A stretch of DNA of 44,836 bases from JAVJSD01 sp040219575 (GTDB taxonomy: Bacteria; Planctomycetota; Planctomycetia; Pirellulales; Pirellulaceae), in NCBI GenBank assembly GCA_040219575.1, contig JAVJSD010000072.1:1-44836 (forward strand). The letters run 5' to 3'. The notes under the pieces are model-generated. The model saw nothing but the letters and a program-made list of their open reading frames with translations. It did not search any database and had not been told where the DNA came from. Position numbers and translations under genes: made by a program. How positions within the stretch are numbered: position 1 is the first letter of the stretch; each line of letters begins with the position of its first letter. Shown piece by piece: positions 7,226 through 15,962 of the stretch.

Positions 7226-8047
7226 CTAGTCTTGCAGCGCATCTTGTGGACGCCGCCTCGATTTCTCGTCTCTTGTCGTTCCCGCCTTCTGGCGCGGCAG
7301 GTATGCGGTCTCGTCGCGTGAAAGCTCAAGCACGCGGTCTGGAAGGCCGGGACTTGACCAGGTCATCTGTCGCGGGAGAACCGTGGTCATTGTGTGAACC
7401 GTTTCCCGTGAAGGCTTCCATCCCCACTCCTGGTCAACCCGCGCTACGATGCTCTCCGTATCGACGCTGGACACGGGCTGAACGCGAACGGTTCTGGTCG
7501 GCAAATCGACGACCACAAAGGGCACGCCCTCCTCTTCACAGTGTTCGGGCCGCGTTGGATAGAACTGCGTCGAATCCCGATTGAAGACCATATCCTTCCC
7601 GTACCATTTGAATCCCCAGGAGCCGTGTGACGGAAGCGACTCGATAACCTTGCTGTCTAGAAAGTCTTTGCCTGCGTAGGCCGTGTGTTCCCTTCGCGCC
7701 AGATCGTAGACAACAATGGTGACCGGACTGATTCCATAAGACCCGAATTCATCAATAGTCACAAAGAAACGCCCATCTCGCGAGATCATTGCGATACGAG
7801 GCAGTTCCTTGTTTAGCAGTCTGGTTTCATACAGTTTGCGCAGCGGATTCCCTTCGCCCAGGTACTCGAACAGAGTCAAGTATGCATTTCGATCCGCCCC
7901 ATTTCCCAGTCGCTCCAAGGCCAAAAACCGCCCAGACGTGTCCGTGATGCACACGAACTCCAGATCGCCGCCCTTTACTGCGACCACCTGCGCAAAGAGG
8001 ACTAGCGCAAACGCAGCTGCCCGACGCGCATGAATTATTGGACTCAT
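7226..8047 (-). CDS. Exported beta-propeller-like protein, candidate immunity partner (copy B)
   Basis: A 273-residue paralogue of the protein at 2720-3559, starting MSPIIHARRAAAFALVLFAQ (signal peptide). It has the same ordered motifs: GRFLALERLGNG, RKLYETRLLNKELPRIAMIS, DGRFFVTIDEFG, LARREHTAYAGKDFLD and VPFVVVDLPTRTVRV. The ATG at 8047 has a good ribosome binding site (GGAGACAAAT), better than the longer open frame to 8122. It follows the C15 remnant by 111 bp, repeating the tail-plus-partner arrangement of the first copy. The C-terminal ~40 residues are Arg/Asp-rich and unrelated to copy A. Function inferred from linkage only. Confidence 0.75.
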   Translation of the reverse strand: MSPIIHARRAAAFALVLFAQVVAVKGGDLEFVCITDTSGRFLALERLGNGADRNAYLTLFEYLGEGNPLRKLYETRLLNKELPRIAMISRDGRFFVTIDEFGSYGISPVTIVVYDLARREHTAYAGKDFLDSKVIESLPSHGSWGFKWYGKDMVFNRDSTQFYPTRPEHCEEEGVPFVVVDLPTRTVRVQPVSSVDTESIVARVDQEWGWKPSRETVHTMTTVLPRQMTWSSPGLPDRVLELSRDETAYLPRQKAGTTRDEKSRRRPQDALQD

Positions 8048-8158
8048 ATTTGTCTCCGTCTGGCTACCGCCAAAGAGTATGTTGTGTTGCGAGATGCTCA
8101 CAGGGCAATGGCCTGTAAGCAACTGTCCTCCACTTACATCGATCGCTTCACGCTGCGG

Positions 8159-8422
8159 TCAAGGCGCGAGCCGTCCGGATATTGGTGCGCCCGACTTGTC
8201 AAACAGGGCGTCCAGGAACGTGTTGACGAACAGTCGTCGCTGCCCCGCGGTCAAGTTCGCCGGCACATGCACAAAGATCGCCGCTTCAATCTCTCCGGTT
8301 CTGTCCGCCCTATGGAGCGCGTAGCAGGCGGATTCGCAAATGTAGTCGGCCGCCTCGCGGCTACCCAAGTCGATCGGCGGCGCCTTCAAGTAGAGCGGAG
8401 CAGCCAGTTGAAGGCCATGCAA
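8159..8422 (-). pseudogene. C-terminal remnant of a C15 (pyroglutamyl-peptidase-like) Rhs tail
   Basis: An 87-codon frame whose last ~68 residues align with the end of the C15 tail at 3615-4472: REAADYICESACYALHRADR, then IFVHVPANLT and RRLFVNTFLDALFDKSGAP. The catalytic Cys and His are kept, but the N-terminal half, with the Glu position and the Rhs junction, is missing. This makes it a 5'-truncated relic. It still precedes a copy of the exported partner gene, so the partner could remain useful after loss of the toxin. Confidence 0.7.
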
Positions 8423-8554
8423 AGTCTCTCTGATTGAGTTGGGCGGTCGTCATGTTTGCACCTCAGGTTGAAAGGAAGCGATGATCGTCTCCGGTCGGGC
8501 AAGATTGTGCCACGCGGTTCTCGGACCAGGGTCTTCTTAGCCATAAAGGTATAA

Positions 8555-9580
8555 CTATTCACACTGGTCATTCTTGGTGGTCGTCGGCGTGTTCCATCTC
8601 GTTAGATAGTAGTCTTCATCTGCAATGTCATGTGTGACAATCTTGATTCGTGGAGGAAACCGCGACGCGAGTTTCGCTGCGAGCTCCTTCTGCTGTCGGC
8701 GGAAAGCAATATGAATTCGAATCACCGATTCCTTCTTGGAGAGCATCTCGACTACTGCAGGAGTCAAGTCATCGGCGTCCAATGAAATGCTCATCAGCTG
8801 ATCGGCGCTCTCTAGCAGCATCACGCCTTCGGCGTCTACCGCCGTATTTGATACCTTAAGTACAGCAATCCGCTCCATTGAAAGGCGTTGCAATATCTCA
8901 TTGCCAATAAGGGTTCCTTGAAAATCCGCCGTCGAGAGTCGGCGAAGCACAGTGGTGGGAATGGAACTGTCTTGCACTGGCGAATTTACTATGTGCAGGA
9001 ATTCTAAATTCGGGAGATCGGCATTAGCCAAAAACGAACCAGAAACAGTCGTGTCGCTTATCTCGAGAAGGCGCAGCTTGCTAAGTCCAGAAAGATAACG
9101 GAGATGAGCATCTTTTATCGTCTTGCCTGTAATTGTGACCGTATCGACGGGGGTGTAAGAATACAGGTACGCCATTTCCCTCGTCGGTGTCTGTTCTTGG
9201 ACTTTGATCCAAAGGTTGGCAGCAAAGTCGAAGTTGGTGCGCTTGCCCCGTATGCGGCCTTGGCCCAATGGGAGATCAAGGCCCAACCATCTCTGGGCAT
9301 TTTCCGTGTTGCCGACTTTAAGTAGCCAGCGATCGGCGTTTTCAGCATACACCTGGAGAACGGCGGCGGCGGCCGCCGCCTGGTCTCTCGGGCCTTCCTC
9401 CACGATCAGTCGGAGTCGATCTCGCGTCGCCAGGAAATCACGATAGCCCGGTTCGTAGAGTGCGTCGGCTAACCGCTGTACGGTCAGATCCTGTGTTGGT
9501 AGAGCTTCGTCAGCGAGTGCCAACGAGGGACTGCTGACAAACACAAAAGCAGCTAAAAGGAATAATACAAGCTGGTTCAT
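8555..9580 (-). CDS. Exported leucine-rich-repeat protein downstream of the Rhs tail
   Basis: A 341-residue protein with signal peptide MNQLVLFLLAAFVFVSSPSL and a helical N-terminal domain (about 25-100). It then has irregular leucine-rich repeats: LRYLSGLSKLRLLEISDTTV, LPNLEFLHIVNSPV and ERIAVLKVSNTAVDAEGVML. It starts 22 bp after the stop of the Rhs tail, with AGGA about 9 bases before the ATG, so it is co-transcribed. Its position, immediately behind a Rhs C-terminal domain, is that of an immunity gene. Export again suggests that the threat it meets is outside the cytoplasm. The LRR fold is clear; immunity is inference. Confidence 0.75.
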   Translation of the reverse strand: MNQLVLFLLAAFVFVSSPSLALADEALPTQDLTVQRLADALYEPGYRDFLATRDRLRLIVEEGPRDQAAAAAAVLQVYAENADRWLLKVGNTENAQRWLGLDLPLGQGRIRGKRTNFDFAANLWIKVQEQTPTREMAYLYSYTPVDTVTITGKTIKDAHLRYLSGLSKLRLLEISDTTVSGSFLANADLPNLEFLHIVNSPVQDSSIPTTVLRRLSTADFQGTLIGNEILQRLSMERIAVLKVSNTAVDAEGVMLLESADQLMSISLDADDLTPAVVEMLSKKESVIRIHIAFRRQQKELAAKLASRFPPRIKIVTHDIADEDYYLTRWNTPTTTKNDQCE

Positions 9581-9602
9581 TAAGATCGTCCTAGTTTCAA
9601 GC

Positions 9603-10166
9603 CTAAAAGGGTCTCTTTGTTACAAGCTTAATGACCAGTTCGCCCTTTTTGTTATACATGTATCTGTAAGTGACACGTCCAATTGAATAATCTATATGAA
9701 CGTAGTCGTCTTTTACATACGCCCAGAAGTGTATAGCCTCGCCCTTTGCAGTCCGAACGGCTTCGTCAAAAACCGGCATGTACCTTTCGCTTGACAGAAT
9801 GAATTGACACATCTCCCAGGGCCCGGTTAGTAGCTCTGACTTAATTCCGGCGTTCTTCTGGGCCGTTTCAAACAGTTTTCTGACATGCTCGTTTCGGGGG
9901 CCGGGACCACCAGGAGGATCTTCAATCGTCAGCATGACCGCGAACTGATTGGCTGAGGCGGCGTCGTGAACCGCGTGTTCAACACGAAGCTTCTGTTCGG
10001 GAGTAAGCCACTTTTCATTAATGGCGATGTATTCATCCAAATCCTTGAGATCTTCAGCGCATTTGAGTTTGCTCGTTAGATCGCGAGTGGCAGCCTCACG
10101 CACAGCGAGATCATCATCATCCATTCTCTCAAGGAGGTCGTCGAGCTCCTTTCCCTTTTTTCGGAA
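9603..10166 (-). CDS. Variable C-terminal domain of the Rhs protein, out of frame with its core
   Basis: About 188 codons, readable from the FRKKGKELDD region (about 10166). The first ATG in this frame is at 10124. The N-terminal ~60 residues are acidic and helical (DDLAVREAATRDLTSK), resembling HEAT-like helices. The C-terminal half is strand-rich (YVKDDYVHIDYSIGRVTYRY). I do not recognise a toxin family or catalytic motif. The Rhs core stops out of frame at 10076, overlapping this segment. A one-base change in the A6 run near 10155-10162 would join them into the expected Rhs core plus tail. As read, the tail could only be made by frameshifting or internal initiation. Confidence 0.6.
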   Translation of the reverse strand, partial: FRKKGKELDDLLERMDDDDLAVREAATRDLTSKLKCAEDLKDLDEYIAINEKWLTPEQKLRVEHAVHDAASANQFAVMLTIEDPPGGPGPRNEHVRKLFETAQKNAGIKSELLTGPWEMCQFILSSERYMPVFDEAVRTAKGEAIHFWAYVKDDYVHIDYSIGRVTYRYMYNKKGELVIKLVTKRPF

Positions 10167-10171
10167 AGAAG

Positions 10172-11674
10172 TCCCGTGGGATCCGTGTGATTTAGCGGCG
10201 AATTGCCGACGTATCGCCGAACATTTGCATCGCCAGCCTCGAAGCCAATCGGATCTTCGCTAGTCCACTGGCCAATGTTGGGATCGTAGTAGCGAGCCCG
10301 GTTGAATTGCAGATCACTTTCCTCATCGCGCTCACGGCCCGTGTAGGCGTAGATGAAGTCGACCGAGGGCGCCGTCTCAGACGTGATGTTGCCGTAGGCG
10401 TCGTACGTGATGTGGTTCGCGACCGTGCCGTCGTTCTCGACGAGGTCGCGGACGCTGCCGAGGTTATCGGTCAGGGCCCACAGGACGTCGCCCATGTCGT
10501 CTTCGTCGGCGAGGACTTGGTCGACCATCGGTCCGTGCAGGTAGCGGTTGGTTAAGGCGTCGCTGCCGTCGAAGGCGAAGACGATGTCGTCATCGTCGTA
10601 AACGTACTGAATCGTGTCCACGCCTCCACCGCCCGCGCCGTCGGCGTCGATCTCCTTGGTGATGCGGCGGTTGAAGACATCGTAGGTGTACTCGACCTCG
10701 TGCTGCAGCGTGTCGGACGAGTTGTACTGGGCGATCCGCGTCAGCCGGTTGCGATGGTCCCACTCGTACTCGGTGTAGTCGCCCGTGCTGATGTTCGTCT
10801 TGAGGACGCGGTTGCCCTCGTCGTCGTAGCTGTAGTTGTACGTGCCGTCGGTGCTCAGCAGGTTGTTGTCGCCGGTGGTGTAGCTGCCGATGGTGCGGTT
10901 GCCGTTCTCGTCGTAGGTGTAGGCCTCGTCGGTCTGGTAGTCGTGGTCGGCGTCGATGAGCTGGCCAGTGTCGTCGTAGGTATAGTCGCTGTCGCCGTCG
11001 TTGCCCACCGAGGAGGTGAACGACAGGCTGGTGATCCGGCTGAAGGCGTCGAACGTCCAGTCGTAGTCGGCGATCGTGGTCGTGTCGTGCGTGTGCGTGA
11101 GGTCCGTCAGCCGGCCAATATCATCATAATCGTAGGCGGACGTCGCCACCAAATGCGTTCCGCCCCCGTCCGTGTCCTTGTACCTCGTGATGGTGTTGTA
11201 CTGCCCCGCCGCGTTGTAGCCGAAATCCACCCGCTTCTCGGCCACGGTGTTGCCGCCCATCTGCCCGACCTGATCGACCCGGGTCAGCCGCTGGAGGTTG
11301 TCGTAGGTGTAGACGTTCTGGAAATCGTCGTCCACACCGCCGCCGTCGTCGATGTCGGTGGCCAGGGCGGTCCGGGAGCCAATCAGGTTGAAGCCCTGGG
11401 TGAAGTTCACCAGCGGACCGCCATTGTCGATTTCGAGGTAGGTGACCCGACCCAGGCCGTCGTACGTGTACTCGTAGGACGAGTTGTCGTCGCTGGCGGC
11501 GGTCATCTGCCCGGCGGCGTCGTAGGTGAAGTCGAGCGTGTTGACGGTCGACATCCCGTCCTTCCAGACTTCCTGCGTGAGCCGGTACAGGTTGTCATAG
11601 GTGAACTCCGTCACCAGGCCATTACGGTCGGTCTTCTCGACCAGGTTACCGGCGTCGTCGTAGTCGAAGTCGCG
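10172..11674 (-). pseudogene. Rhs/YD-repeat core, 5'-truncated
   Basis: About 500 residues of YD repeats (DFDYDDAGNLVEKTDRNG, FTYDNLYRL, YEYTYDGLGRVTYL and others, a dozen or so) end in the diagnostic core: YTGRERDEESDLQFNRARYY, then DPNIGQWTSEDPIGFEAGD and a final HTDPTG. Rhs proteins are normally 1,000-2,000 residues, with signal or delivery domains at the N-terminus. Here the homology begins abruptly at about 11674, upstream of which the frame is open but translates unrelated sequence. The shell is therefore incomplete. At the 3' end the frame runs out of register with the tail and stops at 10076. Likely a relic that now acts as the head of the cassette array. Confidence 0.85.
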
Positions 11675-12065
11675 GGGACGAATGGGGCTAGGCAGCTTGG
11701 GTTCAAGATGCCTGACCCGTTTGTCCGCGCAAAGTCGAATGCGGGGAGCGCAACGGGGGAAATTGCGTCGTAGCCGCACGCCTTCAGCGTGCCGATGTGG
11801 TTGGGGCGTCTTCCCCAGGGCGGCACTCGCTGCGCTCGTTTGCATCTGGGCGAACCTGCCCTGCACCTTCGGTGCGAAGGGTGGCAGTTGGTGCAAGGGG
11901 CCGACGGACGTGGTCCGACGTGGACGTCCGTCCGGAGCCGCCGCCGCTCGACACGCGCCACACGCCTGCCTAGACTTGAACACGGCGTTTCGAGCGTCGG
12001 CCGCGCGATTTAGGCGGCCTGCTTTCCCAACCCTTCCCCTCCTCGCCCGTGCCAGCTATTTGCTC
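11675..12065. other. Gene-poor junction between the Rhs relic and the terpenoid cluster
   Basis: The minus frame from Rhs and the plus frame of the cyclase are both open here, but neither translation resembles its family. Around 11903-11940 is an imperfect palindrome built from ggacgt/acgtcc and gacgg/ccgtc words, related to the one at 29103-29169. A promoter for the plus-strand cluster is expected here, but I cannot identify one with confidence. Confidence 0.4.
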
Positions 12066-13988
12066 ATGATCGACCAGCAACGGCTACTGCGCGCTTACGA
12101 GAAGGTGCGGTTCGACCTGTTGTCGGAGCGCGAGCCGCAGGGCCATTGGATCGGCGAGCTGGCCACCTCGGCCCTCTCGACCGCCACAGCCGTCTCCGCC
12201 CTCACGCTGGTCGAGCGGCACGGCCTCACGGACGCCAAATCGGGCACGTTCGCCAATGAGCGGCGCGAATCGCAGCTCAGCGAACTGATCGTCGGCGGGC
12301 TGCACTGGTTGGCCGATCACCAGAACCCCGACGGAGGCTGGGGCGACACCGAGTTGAGCTACTCCAATATCGCCACCACGATGCTCGTCACGGCGGCGTT
12401 CCGGCTGACCGGCGTCCCGGCCGATCACGCCGACTTGATGCAGCGGGCCGAGGAGTACATCGAGCGGACCGGGGGAGTGCCCGCGCTCCGCCGGCGCTAT
12501 GGACGCGACAAGACGTTCGCCGTTCCGATTCTCACCAACTGCGCCTTGGCGGGAATCGTTCCCTGGCGCGAGGTGTCGGCGCTCCCGTTCGAGGCGGCTT
12601 GCCTGCCGCAGGAGTTTTACCGATTCGCACAGCTGCCCGTGGTGAGCTACGCGATTCCCGCCCTGGTGGCGATTGGGCAGGCGAAGTACTTCCACCAGCC
12701 GCCGTGGAATCCACTAACGCGAATGATCCGGGCGGCTTCGGTCGGGCGGAGCCTGCGCGTATTGCGGCGGATGCAGCCTTCCAGCGGAGGCTACCTGGAA
12801 GCGGTTCCGCTGACGAGTTTCGTGGTGATGAGCCTGGCGGCGACCGGCCGGGCCGCGCATCGGGTAACGCAACGGGGCGTGAAGTTCCTGATCGACTCGG
12901 TCCGTCCCGACGGAAGCTGGCCGATCGACACCAACCTGGCCACCTGGAATACAACGCTCGCACTGAACGCACTGGCGGGCGGCGGTGAGGATATCGCGGA
13001 GTTGGACTGCCTCGACTGGCTGCTGTCCTGCCAACACCGCCAGCGGCATCCATTTACCGGCGCGGCGCCCGGTGGATGGGGGTGGAGCGATTTGAGCGGG
13101 GCGGTGCCCGACTCCGACGACACCCCGGGAGCGTTGCTGACGCTGGCCGCCTGGCGCGATTCGCCATCGTGCCGCAAGGACGACGTCGAGCGTATCGAAT
13201 CGGCGGCCGAAATGGGCGTTGGCTGGCTGCTCGGCCTGCAGAATCGTGACGGCGGTTGGCCCACCTTCTGCCGCGGCTGGGGCAAACTCCCCTTCGACCG
13301 CAGTGGGGCCGATCTCACCGCGCATGTCTTGCGAGCGCTCCACGTATGGCGCGATTTGTCGGGCGTCCCCAAATCGCTGCCGGCGGCGATGCAGCGCGGC
13401 TTGCGATACCTGGAAAAGTCGCAGCGCGACGATGGCAGCTGGGTTCCGTTGTGGTTCGGCAATCAGGATCATCCCCAGGAAGAGAACCCGGTTTACGGCA
13501 CTTCCAAAGTCCTCTTGGCCTACCGCGATCTCGATTTGCTCGACACCACACCGGCTCAGCGAGGGTTCCATTGGTTGACGGAATCGCAGAACCGGGATGG
13601 CGGCTGGGGGGGAGGACGGCCCCTCGCCGCGTGGAAAACGGCGTCGAAGACCGAGACGGCGGCATCGATCGTAAGTAGTGTGGAGGAAACGGCCTTGGCG
13701 CTCGAGGCGCTGTTGGCGGCGAAGGATTCTCCCTCGGCGAGGAAATGTGTCGAGACCGGTCTGCGGCGTCTGGTGGAGGCCGTCGAATCGGACCAGTACC
13801 GGGAAAACAGCCCAATTGGTTTCTACTTCGCCAAGCTGTGGTATCATGAATTGCTCTATCCCCGAATCTTCACGCTTTCCGCCTTGGGCCAGGCCCTGCG
13901 CGGCTCCCACCCCAGCACCCTGAGCCAGGGCGCCCAGCCGCAAGCCGCCCGCCCGCAAGCCCAAGCGCCCCGCCTGACTAACGCATAA
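12066..13988 (+). CDS. Class II terpene cyclase (squalene-hopene/sporulenol cyclase family)
   Basis: A 640-residue protein of the prenyltransferase/squalene-cyclase fold. The catalytic DXDD acid is D349-S-D-D352, close to the family position. At least five QW-type motifs are visible, for example GLHWLADHQNPDGGWGD (about 78), GVGWLLGLQNRDGGW, GLRYLEKSQRDDGSW and GFHWLTESQNRDGGWGGG (about 500). The C-terminal FYFAKLWYHELLYPRIFTLS is family-like and is followed by a Pro/Gln/Ala-rich tail. The frame is open to 11682, but homology-like sequence starts at the ATG at 12066 (MIDQQRLLRAYEKVRFDLLS). The neighbour 12 bp downstream makes prenyl diphosphates, and no hpnC/D/E squalene genes are nearby. The substrate may therefore be a linear or aryl-linked polyprenyl chain rather than squalene; that is inference. 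Confidence 0.85.
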   Translation: MIDQQRLLRAYEKVRFDLLSEREPQGHWIGELATSALSTATAVSALTLVERHGLTDAKSGTFANERRESQLSELIVGGLHWLADHQNPDGGWGDTELSYSNIATTMLVTAAFRLTGVPADHADLMQRAEEYIERTGGVPALRRRYGRDKTFAVPILTNCALAGIVPWREVSALPFEAACLPQEFYRFAQLPVVSYAIPALVAIGQAKYFHQPPWNPLTRMIRAASVGRSLRVLRRMQPSSGGYLEAVPLTSFVVMSLAATGRAAHRVTQRGVKFLIDSVRPDGSWPIDTNLATWNTTLALNALAGGGEDIAELDCLDWLLSCQHRQRHPFTGAAPGGWGWSDLSGAVPDSDDTPGALLTLAAWRDSPSCRKDDVERIESAAEMGVGWLLGLQNRDGGWPTFCRGWGKLPFDRSGADLTAHVLRALHVWRDLSGVPKSLPAAMQRGLRYLEKSQRDDGSWVPLWFGNQDHPQEENPVYGTSKVLLAYRDLDLLDTTPAQRGFHWLTESQNRDGGWGGGRPLAAWKTASKTETAASIVSSVEETALALEALLAAKDSPSARKCVETGLRRLVEAVESDQYRENSPIGFYFAKLWYHELLYPRIFTLSALGQALRGSHPSTLSQGAQPQAARPQAQAPRLTNA

Positions 13989-14000
13989 GAGAGAGCAACT

Positions 14001-15854
14001 TTGGCAACTGCACCTGCGCCGCAATCGATCGCCGAGGGCGAAGCACGCCCTGGCGGCGAGAAGCGAAAATCGCGACGACGCAAGACGGCCCACCTCAAGA
14101 ACGTCCCCGACACCAAAGCCCAGCGGGAGGAACTGCGCGCCGAGTGCGCGCGGATCGCCGACCAACTCGACAAGTCGTCGCCGCTGACCAAGGACGAGAT
14201 GGAGACGCTGGCCCGCCGCATCCTCTCGGATCGAGGATTGCCGGAAGGTTTCGTGGGCTGGACGATGGTCGCACTGGCGACCGAATTCTGGCGCGAACAA
14301 GTGGCGACGATTCCCCCGTCGCGGCGACTGTTCCTGTTGCCGCACTGCCTCAAGCACGCCCAGGGCTGTCCGGCCGACTACGACGAGTTCGGACTCGACT
14401 GCAAGACCTGCGGCGCCTGCAGCATCGCCGACTTCCGCACCGTGGCCGAAGAGATGGGCTACAAGGTGCTCGTCGCCGAAGGTTCGCCGATCGTGCTGAA
14501 AATCATCGTCAGCGGCTATGTCGACGCCATCATGGGCGTGGCCTGCCTGAACGTGCTGGAGAAGGCCATCGACAAGATTCTGCTGGCCGGCATTCCGTGC
14601 ATGGCCGTGCCTTTGCTCTCGAGCGACTGCCGCGACACTTCGGTCGACGAGGACTGGGTGCACGATATGATCCATGTCAAACCGACCAAGCCCGTGCAGC
14701 AAACCAGCAGCTACGTCCACCTGATGCGGGCGGCCGGTCGGCTGTTCGACAACGAGCAACTCGATCGCCTGGCGCCGCGCACTCGCGGCGGTCCCCGGTT
14801 GGCTGAAGTCAACGGAAAGGGTGTGGCGGGCATCGATCCCATCGCCGCCACCGAAGCCATCGCCTACGACTTTCTCGCCAAAGGCGGGAAACACTCCCGG
14901 CCCTTCATCACCCTGGCCGTGTACGACGCCCTCACCGGCGGCGCGGGCACGGGTCCGGACGGGCAACAGCATCTCGAGGCCTTCGGCGACGGCGTGAAGC
15001 GCGCCGCCATGTCGATCGAGACGTTCCACAAGGCGTCGCTGGTGCATGACGACATTGAAGACGATGACGCGTTTCGCTACGGCGACGAAACGCTGCACCG
15101 CAAGTACGGCACGGCGACGGCGATCAATGTGGGCGATTACATGATCGGACTCGGCTACCGGCTGGTCAGCCGCGAATCGAAGACGCTCGGCGCCGACGTA
15201 GTGGCCGACATTCTCGATTGCCTCGCCGACTCGCACACGCGCCTTTCGGAAGGACAAGGCGCGGAACTGCTGTGGCGAGACTCGCACGACAAGCGGCTCA
15301 AGCCGATCGACGCTCTCAAGATCTACGCCCTCAAGACGTCGCCGGCGTTCGAGGCGGCGTTCTTTTCCGGCGCTCGGATGGCCGGTCCCGTCGATGACTA
15401 CGTGCAGCCGATCAAAGTCTTCGCCCGCAACCTGGGTGTGGCTTTTCAGATTCTCAACGATCTGAAGGACTGGCAGGGAGACCTGGACAACAAACTCTCT
15501 GCCGGCGGCGACATTCTTGGCGGGCGTCCCACGGTGTTGTGGGCGCTTGCGCTCGACGGATTGTCGGCCGCGGAGCAGGACGAGTTGCAGGCGCTCGTCG
15601 AAAACGGCGAATCGCTCGCCGACGATTTCCGCATCCAGCGCGTGCGGCAACTCTACCAGCAAGCCGACGTGTTCGAAAAGGCTCACCGACTGGTCGACAA
15701 ACACCAACAGCGGGCCGAAGACGTGGCCGACCAACTGCAGCCCGAGCCGCTCAAACGCTTGATGCACTACTTGATCGACACCGTGCTCGAGCGGCCTCAG
15801 GAAGAATCACCCGCGCTGGTGGCTCCCGAATTGTTGCCGATCGTCGCCAAATAG
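14001..15854 (+). CDS. DUF116 domain fused to an isoprenyl diphosphate synthase
   Basis: A 617-residue two-domain protein. Residues ~110-245 match DUF116: LLPHCLKHAQGCPADYDEFG, then CKTCGACSIADF, AEEMGYKV and IMGVACLNVLEKAI, with a Cys-rich centre able to bind metal or a cluster. Residues ~275-610 are a trans-prenyltransferase. The first aspartate-rich motif is H-D350-D-I-E-D-D-D, followed by GDETLHRKYGTATAINVGDY; the second is FQILN486-D-L-K-D490, with Asn replacing the usual first Asp. It probably extends IPP chains to feed the cyclase. The start is a TTG at 14001 with GAGAGAG about 6 bases upstream; no ATG occurs before the conserved region. Only 12 bp separate it from the cyclase gene. 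Product chain length is not predictable by eye. The purpose of DUF116 is unknown. Confidence 0.85.
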   Translation: MATAPAPQSIAEGEARPGGEKRKSRRRKTAHLKNVPDTKAQREELRAECARIADQLDKSSPLTKDEMETLARRILSDRGLPEGFVGWTMVALATEFWREQVATIPPSRRLFLLPHCLKHAQGCPADYDEFGLDCKTCGACSIADFRTVAEEMGYKVLVAEGSPIVLKIIVSGYVDAIMGVACLNVLEKAIDKILLAGIPCMAVPLLSSDCRDTSVDEDWVHDMIHVKPTKPVQQTSSYVHLMRAAGRLFDNEQLDRLAPRTRGGPRLAEVNGKGVAGIDPIAATEAIAYDFLAKGGKHSRPFITLAVYDALTGGAGTGPDGQQHLEAFGDGVKRAAMSIETFHKASLVHDDIEDDDAFRYGDETLHRKYGTATAINVGDYMIGLGYRLVSRESKTLGADVVADILDCLADSHTRLSEGQGAELLWRDSHDKRLKPIDALKIYALKTSPAFEAAFFSGARMAGPVDDYVQPIKVFARNLGVAFQILNDLKDWQGDLDNKLSAGGDILGGRPTVLWALALDGLSAAEQDELQALVENGESLADDFRIQRVRQLYQQADVFEKAHRLVDKHQQRAEDVADQLQPEPLKRLMHYLIDTVLERPQEESPALVAPELLPIVAK

Positions 15855-15962
15855 ATCGTATTTGGGTCGAAGCCTGTTGGAATGCATCCAACGAGCTTCG
15901 GCCGGGACAAGGAGGAGCCGGAACGCTCGAAGTTTGATGACTTCGCCGCCCCGGAGACAATC

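Noticed and set aside
10130..10180. Canonical dnaX-like slippery heptamer
   Set aside because: A-AAA-AAG is present as bases but not in register with the Rhs core frame (core reads GAA AAA AGG), so classical tandem slippage is not supported.
11682..12065. Upstream extension of the terpene cyclase frame
   Set aside because: The frame is open, but its translation (Arg/Ala/Cys-rich) is not cyclase-like; the conserved N-terminus begins at the ATG at 12066.
12714..15767. 1017-codon minus-strand open frame opposite the cyclase and prenyl synthase
   Set aside because: Arg/His/Leu/Val-rich shadow of two well-supported plus-strand genes with clear motifs.
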